Source of the DNA: Stenogyne calaminthoides
Lineage: Eukaryota; Streptophyta; Magnoliopsida; Lamiales; Lamiaceae
Reading direction: 5' to 3'
Assembly (NCBI GenBank): GCA_037126765.1
Contig: JBBCBC010000012.1
Coordinates: forward strand, 9,052,001 to 9,116,000
Length of the DNA: 64,000 nt
Each line of letters opens with the position of its first letter. Positions within the stretch are counted from its first letter, which is position 1. The notes under the pieces are model-generated. The model had not been told where the DNA came from. It worked only from the letters and a program-made list of their open reading frames with translations, and searched no databases. Positions 55,484-64,000 of this stretch are shown here, piece after piece. Made by a program: the position numbers and the translations under genes.

Positions 55484-57880
55484 ATGTCTTCTAAAAACTT
55501 CCCATGTTCTCAAAGGAGAACTATGACCCATGGAGATCGAGAATGCAGCTCATCTCAGATTCCAAACATGAGCGATGGAGAGGGGTCTCAAGGACCATTC
55601 CAGCCATCAGAGTGAATCCCGTGAGGAACAGTAAGATGAGAGAATTGATCCTAGAGCAGACTTTCTAAGTCCGATGACCAACCCGACTTCGAGGAGAGAA
55701 AGTTACTAATCTAGACTACATTGCAAAAGACACACTATACAAAGACAATTGATGATGGTGTGATGGGAATGATCTCTCACCGTAATAATCGCTAAAAGAG
55801 ATTTGGGATACACTAATGCTATGTGCCAAGGCACATATCATATAAAAGAAAACAAACTTTCAAAGGGCAATTGGAAAGTTTGATAATTTTGAAATGGATG
55901 ATGATGAATCAATAGACAAACCGAAGTCGATTCACTAAAGATCATGAATGATCTAAATGCACTTGGAAAGAAATAACCACACGAGAGAAGTCAGATTGAA
56001 AATTCTTAGGTCCTGTCAAGAAATGGATATTCATGCAAAGGGTGATTGAAAACACCAAGAAAATTAACTCAACGCCTTACCAACAATTTTTCTCCGAAAT
56101 AAAGCCTATGAATTTGTAATTGATAAGAAATCCAAAAAGGCCGACAAAGAAAGATGATTCTTTATCGAGTAAAGAATGCGGCTTTTTAAAAGCCAAAGAT
56201 AAAACTCAGAAAACTAGAGAGTCTCGAGAACCCCATGCCAAAAAAATCGATGAGCTTGAGGAAAAGCTAGCAATCGATGGCAAGAAGGTTTGATAGACTC
56301 AATAGTAGATTTGGAAAATACAAAAGCTATTACAGAACCACAGTGTACCGTAAGAAACCCGAGGACAGATCAAACGAGAAGAAGAAAGACCTCGAAAGTC
56401 AAGGATCTTAATCCAAGAGAAAGGACTCCAAGTCCAAAGAAGAAAATGATCGTGATGATGATGCCAACAGATGCTATAACCGCCAAGAAAGGTCACTTCC
56501 AAAGATGATTGTCCAGATTTGAGTGCTAAGGAGAGAAGAGAAAGGCAAGCTATAAAGAGACCGTGAGTTCTCAAGCAAAAAGGCCATGGTTGCGTAAGAA
56601 GAACACTCGAGGAGGATCTAGCTCTTCGATGAGATATTCTCGACAAAGGAAAGTGATGACATCTCGTCCCGATGGCCATTGAGGAGGTAAACTCTTCTTT
56701 CTCTGTTGCTCCTACACTAAGACAAGAGTTTTCAAGTTCCACCGAAAAATAAATATTTTGACCGATGGATTCTTTTTCGAGAATCATGAAGGACTATGTC
56801 GCTTTTGCAAGGATCGCTAAATAACTCAAGAGCGTAATAAGGAACCGAAAGTCAAAAATCTAAAATGGAAAGACTTAAAGCAATATTGAAGTCACTTCAA
56901 ATTAATGGGAGCTATCGATGAACTGGATGTTCCAAAGTACAACTCTCGAGAAAGAGAAGTTGATAATGTCCCTAATCGAAAAAGCTAGAGAAATCCACTA
57001 AAGAGATTCAAATTTAATCGTAATCGAGTTCAATGACCTCTCCGAGAAGCATAAACTCTACAGAATCAGGAGGATAGTGCACGTAATAGTTAACTCTATC
57101 AATAATGCATCTAATGTAATAGATGAAATTCAGAGTTACCAGAGATCCGCGACTATAAAAATCTGGATTGGGATACATTCCAGTAACCTCACAAGGTCAT
57201 CTAAATGTCAGAAAGTAGCAAGAAGACTATCTTTGTAAAACCAAAGGCACCTACACTTCAAACCAAGTAATGCCCAAGGTTGTAGACAAGGGAAAAGGAC
57301 CTATGGTCTCAAAAAAACCGAATGATCGTGTTAGAAAGCCCAAACCTCAAAGTGTGAAGGCAAGAAAACTCGAAAGGGGCCACTGAAAGTTTCAGCAAGT
57401 ACTTCAAAGCCTCAAAGCTAAGAAAGCAAACCCGAAAGGCTCCACATCGAACTATCGAGGAATCCTCGGATGAGAACACTCAAACAGAGACATTCTCAAT
57501 CAAGAGACCAAGTCCCTCAAGATGCCGAAGACTCAGATTTCAAAGATGCATAACCCGAACCTCTCTTGCCTAAGGGTAAGGTTATCCAACCCGAAATATC
57601 AAAGATTTAGACCGCCGCACAAAAAGCCTAAGCATCCGAACAAGGCCAACCAAAGAAGAATTCAAAGGCACATGTTCATGCTAAAGCTAGCACACATATA
57701 CGTAAAACCGCTAAGGCACCCGTGAGTAAAGGATGTATATGTTGATGTTTATGGAAGACAAATTAGCCACTCTAAAGTGATTAGAGTTGTCGTGCAGATT
57801 TGATTCGAAAGGTACAACTAACCTCGTAGGACCCTACACGAATTGGGTACCTAAGAATTGATCTGCTTTTTCGGAGGAAA
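55484..57880 (+). pseudogene. Element S gag, decayed
   Basis: Opens MSSKNFP, then in shifted frames the SIRE gag pattern KENYDPWRSRMQ, RFTKIMNDLNALGKE, and a zinc-knuckle remnant around 56470-56515 where CYN and KKGHF are in different frames. The rest is Lys/Ser-rich linker. Stops and shifts are frequent, so no product is expected. Confidence 0.65.
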
Positions 57881-57899
57881 ACAAGGGCACTAAGTCGAT

Positions 57900-58520
57900 G
57901 AAAGATCACACGGCACTGATGAGCGAGATGAAAAAGCTCCTCGATGTATGGTATCTTGACAAAGGGATGCTCAAGACATATGACAGATTCAAGAAGATGC
58001 TCAAGGACTATGTTGAACAAAGAGGCCCACAGATCACTTTTTTGGAGATAACTCCAAGGGATGATGATCAAGGATATGGAACTTTGGAGGTCGACTCCGC
58101 CTATATCCATGGTGTTTCATATGTATCCGATTGAAGCATAACTTGCTCTCAATTAGCCAATTCTGTGATAAAGGTTTCAATGTTGAGTTCTCCAAGAACT
58201 TATGTTTTGTGAAAGATGATACATCATGTAAAAGTATTATCGACCGGTACAAGAAAAGGGAATGTATTCTTGGTCGATTGAGTTCAACTCCTAAAGATAC
58301 ATGTTTAATTAAAAGTTCCACAGATACCAAATAAGGCGGCATAAAAGAATGAATCACCTAAACTTCAAAAACCCCGAATGCTTGGCAAGATTAGCTTTGT
58401 AAGAGGGTTGCTTAATGAAGTGTTCAAGAAGGAACACATTTGTGAGCGTGTCGAAGGAAAACAAGTTAAAGATCATTTAAAAGCAAAGTAGAAGTTTTAC
58501 CGAGAGAATACTTCAAATTT
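57900..58520 (+). pseudogene. Element S protease and pre-integrase region
   Basis: DVWYLDKGMLKTYDRFKKML at about 57945-58005 corresponds to WYLDSGCSRHMTG of SIRE proteases; the active-site DSG is altered to DKG. GYGTLEVDSAYIHGVSYV follows, then KHNLLSISQFCDKGFNVEF (58132 on) and HLNFKNPECLARL (58355-58393), the GAG-pre-integrase motif. Confidence 0.7.
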
Positions 58521-59505
58521 TTGCATATGGATCTGCTTTTCGTCCTATAACACCCGTGGAGCACTAATGGCGCGAAATACACATTGGTAGTAAGAAAGAT
58601 GACTACTCAAGATATATTTGGGTCATATTCTTACTCAAGAAGAAAGAGACTCGAGGAAAGTCGCCAGAAGTTATCAAAAAGGCTCAAGATTGAGAAAAAT
58701 CTGAGTGTGGTCAAAATCGATCCGACAAAGGAACCAATTTATAAATCATATCATTTCTAATTATTGTGCAAAGAAATGGAATTTCTACATGAAACATCAC
58801 CGCAAGGACCCCTCAACAAAATGGTGTTGTCGAAAGAAGGAACAAAACTCCTCGAAGAAGTTCGCAAGGACAATGATAGTCAAGTTTATATTCCTAAAAG
58901 ATTTTAATCGGGTCGCCAACACCGCATACGCTACTCTCGTAATAGATCCATGCCGATAAAAAGTCAAGGCAAAACGCCTTATGAGCTTTTGGAATGAAAG
59001 AAAGCCTTTTGTTTTTCTTTCGCAGTTTGGTTGCAAGTGTTTCATACACAATAATGGTAAAGATCAATGGAAAACATTTGATAGTAAAGTCGATGAAGGA
59101 ATATTCTTAGATATTCTCAAGTCAAGAAGCTTTCGTGAGTTTACAACCGAGACTTTATTGTGGAGGAAACACCTCATGTTGTTTTTTGATGAATTTGTTT
59201 GTGTTCGTAAGAAACAGAACACGATGCAAATGAACCGACTAAGAGGATCACCAGATAAGCCCCAAAATGTAAAGATAAATCATCCAATCAACTCCGAAAG
59301 AAGGTCACCACTATCTATGATTGGAGTGACTCGCACTCAGATAAAGAAGTTCAGATGGAAATCAGATGGTGAGACTCAGGAAAACCAACACCTAAGGGAC
59401 CAATCAACAGACACCGCCTGTACTCGTACGGATGCCAATGAAGATGTGGTCACAACCGAGGCAAATTCTCATCTATCAACCAAAGGGGAACAAATGCTCC
59501 GATAA
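58521..59505 (+). pseudogene. Element S integrase
   Basis: Broken integrase core: a DPSTKWCCRKKEQNSSKK frame over the TPQQNGVVERKNR coding sequence (58806-58860), then the C-terminal SFWNERKPFVFLSQFGCKCF and NNGKDQWKTFDSKVDEGIFL (58984-59110), matching the copia pattern 'FGCKCFILNNGKD'. Decayed by frameshifts. Confidence 0.7.
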
Positions 59506-61240
59506 TGTTCAATAGAATTTCCCTATAAGATGATTCCTTTTCCCCGCTTTTGTTGTTCCCGAAGTTTGTCGATTTAATCGAACCTAACATTTCAAATGTT
59601 GAGGATACCATTGAAGGGGAACATCAAGAAGGAAATGGTTGATATAGCCATCCTACAAGTTTATTGTAAGGGTGATCTAACCCAAGGTGTTAAGACTAGA
59701 AGGTTCCATGGAGAGAGTGCACTATTCTCACGCTTCCTATCGAGAGAAAGAACCTACCGAGATTGGTGAAGCTCTACAAGATTCTCATCGGATTATCGCC
59801 ATGCAAGACGAAATAATCAATTTCGAGGAATGAAGTACGGAGCCCAAGTAGATAGACCGTAGAAGGCACAATGTCATTGGAACCAAGTGGGTTTTAAGAA
59901 CAAAAGAGATGAAAAACAACAACATTGTGAGAAACAAGGCAAGACTAGTCAGACAAGGTTATTCCCAAGAAGAAGGCTTTGATTATGATGAAACCTTGCA
60001 CCAACTTGACTAAAGACTAGAAGCATCGATTGTTTCTTGCATATGCCGCCCACATGAAGTTCATATACCATCAAATGGATGTGAAAAGTGCATTAACCGA
60101 CGGCTTAAAGAAGAGGTTTATGTGGAACAACCTCCCCGGTTTCAAACAGAATGACCAAGTTTACAGTGCTAAGAAAAGCTTTGTATGGTCTTAAGCAAGC
60201 ACCCGAGCAGATGGTATGATACTTTTTTCAGCTTTTCATCACCATGGTTTTGTCAAAGGAACTGCTGATAGAACTCGCTCGTGATAGAGGATGGGAAAGA
60301 TATTTTACTAGTTCGGGGAGATATAGTTGATGACATCATTTTTGATTCCAAACCATCACCGTGGTGAAAAGTTTTCAACACCGATGAAAGGCAAGTTTGA
60401 GATGTCAATGATGGAGAGATGAATTTCTTTCAGACTTCACGCAAAACAATCAAAGGAAGGAATATTCATCAACCGTGCAAAGTGCACCAGAGATCCGACA
60501 CAAATACGGTGTATAGACTGTAATGCGCTTAGATTCCTATGAATACTAACTACAAGATGGATCCCGATTTCAAGGCAAATCAAATGAAATCATAATCGAT
60601 TATAGAGGAATCATCGATCATTGCTATCTCACGTAAGTAGGCCTTGACATAACATTTGTCGTTGATATATGCAAGATACCAAGATAATCCTAAGGTTAAC
60701 ACATGGAGGTCAGCCAAAAAGATATCAAATATCTTAAAGGCAATATGCTGAATAGAGGATTATGGTATCCAAATTGATGATAACCTGAAAAGTTAAGTGG
60801 TTACTCGATGTCGATTATGGAGGTTGCAGACTGACAAAAGTCCACTTCAGAACTTGTCACAATTTCAGAAGCAAGTCGATATCTTGGTTTTCCAAGAAAT
60901 GCACCTCCTCAAGAGCAATAAGTACTAATCGGTTTTAATATATGGTCACAGAAGTCACAGGCACATATTCTTTCGCCGCATAACAATTGAGAGATTATAA
61001 AGTTGTAGCCAATGAAGTACCAATATTTTGTGACAATAATAGTGTCATCATATTTCAAAAAACCCTAGATTGCACACCGATGCAAGATGTGGATATCGAC
61101 ATCACTTCATCAGAGATCATGTCGAGAAGAAAAGGACATAAGGATGGAGAAAATTCATAATGATAAGAGAGTCGATATTTGACTAAAACTTTCGCGAATC
61201 AAGATTTCAAGAACTTTCAAATGAATTAGGGATGCTAGAA
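59506..61240 (+). pseudogene. Element S reverse transcriptase and RNase H
   Basis: RT pieces VIGTKWVLRTKEM, NKARLVRQGYSQEEGFDYDET (59870-59995), YHQMDVKSAL (60067-60096) and a degraded catalytic box VDDIIF (60328-60345; the Tyr of YVDD is not in place). RNase H pieces are near 60860-60905 (SWFSKK) and 61025-61050 (FCDNNSVI). The domain ends NELGMLEPV at 61215-61240. Not functional. Confidence 0.7.
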
Positions 61241-61863
61241 CCAGTGTATAGAAGTAAAATCAAAAATCAAGGTTTTCGGGATGATGAAGTTTTCATAATC
61301 CTTCCGGAAGCTTCAGATAAAATGGAAATACCGAATCGAGTCTCGTAAAAAACTCAGATTTATCGAGGTCATATCGAACCAATTCAAGATTTCAGATATA
61401 ATCGACATTTTATCAAGGTCGCATTCAAAGAAGACCGATAGAGGAAATTGGTCCAAGAAGTAATGACTACGCGATCCATTTATTGCTCAAGTAAATTCAA
61501 GAATCATTCGCAATAAATATAAAAACACCGAGGAATGTTTTTTTTCATGGATCGCTTTAAATTCAAGAAGGTCAATAAATATTTAATGCTCGCTACATTA
61601 ATGACCAATGAGGATGTTTTGCGGCTTATTTTTTGAGATCGATCTTTTTAGATAATTCATTAATCTGAGATTAATCTCAACCGCTGTTACTCACCTAACC
61701 AACACGATTCCCCACTTATCTCAAGGCTATATAAACCCCAATCAGCCATTCAAGCCAAAAAATTTTATCAAACCCTTCGCTTCCAAATCCTCCGAATTAA
61801 AAAATCCCTTTGCCCGTAAATTCTCCAAACCCTAAAGCTTCACTTCTTCAATCAAACTCTAAA
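61241..61863 (+). other. Spacer between pol and ORF3 of element S
   Basis: Non-coding. It contains a TATA-like GGCTATATAAACCCC (61726-61740) about 130 bp before the ORF3 Met, followed by a CT-rich leader (CTTCTTCAATC). It may be a separate promoter for the downstream reading frame. Confidence 0.4.
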
Positions 61864-64000
61864 ATGGCTCCAACCCTATTCGAGAGATTAGCCAAAACCA
61901 ACAAGTTGTGGTACGAAGTTCGTTGTCTCACTTGAAAGCACAACCAACTCAAAGCCGTAAGAGGAGGCTCGATATGATTCGACCAAGCAAACTCTAACTA
62001 ACTAGTCAAAACCGACTTGACCAGAGTTTGGCGAAAAGAGGTAATCAATTCATCTCAGAATTTGAAGATATATGAAGAGGGTCAGATGCATTCTAAGTTA
62101 ATCAGATTACACTTAGAGCAATCATCCAAATACGCTTTATTTTGAAAGGGATTCAGATATAGTTCCAAAAAATCAATGATGTTTTTGAGCTCGGATAGAG
62201 GAGAGGATCCTACGACGTATATGTCGTAGAGAGTAGGAGTACTTAGATAGATTGCCGAGAATCCTGTTAAGTTTGGAGGCTATTAACGCATAAAAGCACT
62301 TAAAGGCCACAATATCGCAGTGTTGATGGATATTGTGAGCAAGTGCATCATGAGTCTTATGGGAGTTTTGAAGCATCAAGACTCGGCCTCGATTGATGGC
62401 GGCGATAGAGGCCTCACCCACTACGATATCAACCGGGTTATTCCCGATTCGGACGGAGTGAAACAGCATCAAAAGTTTTGAGGAAGATTGACGGGCGATC
62501 TCAATCAAAGGCAAGATCCACCATGCCACCAAAATTGCTTATATTTTGAGATGATGCGAGAGAGGAGGATATCTTCGCCAATTCGACCCCATTTCCTAAG
62601 TCCAAAATTCTCCCTTAAACCCATTGCCGCAAGGAAGAAGTCATCGTGGGGAAGAGAGAAAAGAAGGTAGAATCACCTTCTCGCACCGCCGAAAAAGAGA
62701 CCCAACAAACCAGGGGAAGGTGTTGTTGGAGGCAAAAGATAAAGCAGGAGCAAAGATGTTGAAAACGTATGATCTTGCTTCCAAAACGCAGAAGATTGGT
62801 GGTTCTCACCGATGAAGATGGAAGTGATTCAAGAGATTCAACCCGAGGGGCCAAACCGCCGTGAGTTCACCATTACAAGTGTTGGCTCAGTTATCTCGAG
62901 GACACAGATCGACCGGTGAGCAGTGTCTTTTCCGAGGTGCTCGAGACATCGCTTTCAAGATGTATAAAATTTCTCGTGAAATTTTCAAAGGAGTCAGACC
63001 GTAGAGATGCCTAGATGATGCAAAGTTCGCACGTAAGAGTTACCGTAGTCGATCCGGATGCACGCCACCGACGAGCCAATCCTCGACTAAATCGAGGATA
63101 TACCACCAGCCCTCGAACCCACTCAGATGCAACCGAGGACCCGACAAAGACAAACTTCGATAGTCAGCCGAGGCTCGGGGAGCGTAATATTCTTGACGAG
63201 CTCCTGAAAGATCTACCGATCGATCCCTTAACCCGAACCTAAATGAACCGTAGAGCCCGAGATGGAAAGTGGGCTAGGTAAAAGAAGGAAATGGAGGAGC
63301 AAGGGGAACGGTTCATATGACCGCTACCCGAAGCTCAAATTTCATACCCTCGACCGGCAAGATATTTTTTCAGGATAAGATAATCAGGTTCATCCTCAAC
63401 TCTTCCCGAGATGCTTGATATTACTTTCTTTGTGTAAGACCAGGTGGAATGAGGAAACAACCTTTCTGGGACGATTTCTCGAGTTTAGGAAGGACAAAGC
63501 CTGTGATGAAAAACACCGATTTTGATGAGTCGTCTTCAAAGGAAGTTGGCCGAGAGAGAGCAACCGTTGGTGCCCCAAACAATGGAGACAAATCTTAAGA
63601 CGGAGATGGGGACCAATGCGAGATGTTGAGAAGGTTAATCTCAGATTGAAAAGGAGACTTTTGTTGCGATCAACTCGAATTAGTCAACATCGATCGATGA
63701 TAAGATTTTTTCGATCGAGGCTCAAATGGAGATCGAGCTCGTAATGAAGTCAAGCTCAAGATGATCGACAAAGACAGAGAGGCAGAAGATTCCCGATTGA
63801 TCTCACCCCCTGATAGAGAAACTTGAGAAGGTTGAGCCAATGATGATCAAGATTGCTCGATGGAAGAGACGCGGCCAATCAAGCTCAAAAGATGGATGTT
63901 GGAGTCACTCTTCGAAATCGGGTGTAAATTCAAAACACTCTAACCACCCAGACGACCTCCATGGAAGGAAAGCTAATGAGAAGTTCGAGGGAGTCAAGGC
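61864..64000 (+). pseudogene. ORF3 region of element S (env-like/'plant transposon protein'), decayed
   Basis: Starts MAPTLFERLAKTNKLWYEVR, then breaks by stop within about 25 codons. Downstream pieces in several frames are charged and coiled-coil-like (e.g. the Lys/Glu-rich sequence after 63600). SIRE/Maximus elements carry an extra frame here, annotated as env-like or as putative plant transposon protein; I infer that identity from position, not from recognised residues. No membrane segment or signal peptide was found. The region runs off the window. Confidence 0.4.

Larger units (their letters stand above)
53433..64000 (+). mobile_element. SIRE/Maximus-like copia element S (5' end to window edge)
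   Basis: LTR 53433-55348, Met-type PBS, gag, protease, integrase, RT, RNase H and a third ORF region occur in that order on the plus strand. The extra region after pol and the long LTR fit the SIRE/Maximus lineage. Every coding part has multiple frameshifts and stops. The 3' LTR is not reached. It is inserted in the 5' LTR of element G. Confidence 0.75.

Noticed and set aside
56299..56787. 162-codon minus-strand ORF
   Set aside because: Antisense shadow of the element S gag region, with no domain.

Overview
This is plant nuclear DNA, most likely from an AT-rich eudicot genome. The evidence is a CLE signalling-peptide gene, a plant-type ISD11 gene and plant-specific transposon families: Ty1/copia elements with initiator-Met primer sites, SIRE-like and Ty3/gypsy LTRs, hAT and CACTA. 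I cannot name the species. Nearly all of the window is transposable-element sequence. Only two ordinary host genes can be supported, both in a gene island at about 37-43.4 kb.

Layout: 1-1405 is the right part of a CACTA-type DNA transposon with palindromic subterminal repeats. 1409-2864 is a reversed LTR that starts TGTAACACCC when read on the minus strand. 2865-36925 is one nested pile of retroelements. An old copia element (called K here) shows as a gag scrap at 2865-3014 and a pol scrap at 34470-36925. Inside it sits a minus-strand copia element Y: 3' LTR 3015-6130, pol 6131-7045 and 19558-22575. Y is interrupted by a gypsy-like LTR U, which itself holds a structurally complete copia element C (7144-16378, equal 1851-bp LTRs, 5-bp target duplication GTAGT) and a solo LTR. 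A second copia element X entered Y's gag at 22576. X's 5' half is at 22576-27704. Its 3' half now lies inverted at 31760-34347, next to Y's inverted 5' end, so the block of about 27.7-34.35 kb is inverted. A 1276-bp hAT-like element lies in X's 5' LTR. Four solo LTRs of one SIRE-like type (4202, 17840, 29454, 35394) each carry a perfect 5-bp target duplication.

Gene island: a CLE9/CLE10-like secreted peptide precursor on the plus strand (38849-39187), a foldback repeat (39620-40060), a long stretch without recognisable genes, then the mitochondrial Fe-S assembly factor ISD11 on the minus strand (42747-43016).

43432-53432 is a minus-strand Ty3/gypsy-type element (G) with very long LTRs and recognisable gag only, resembling TR-GAG non-autonomous elements. 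Its 5' LTR is cut at 53432 by a heavily decayed SIRE/Maximus-like copia element (S). S runs to the window end with LTR, PBS, gag, protease, integrase, RT, RNase H and a third ORF region downstream of pol.

No element shows an uninterrupted gag-pol frame, so none looks autonomous. Homologous copies differ by very many one- to few-base indels, which could be natural decay or assembly error. Family names rest on recognising motifs by eye, not on searches.
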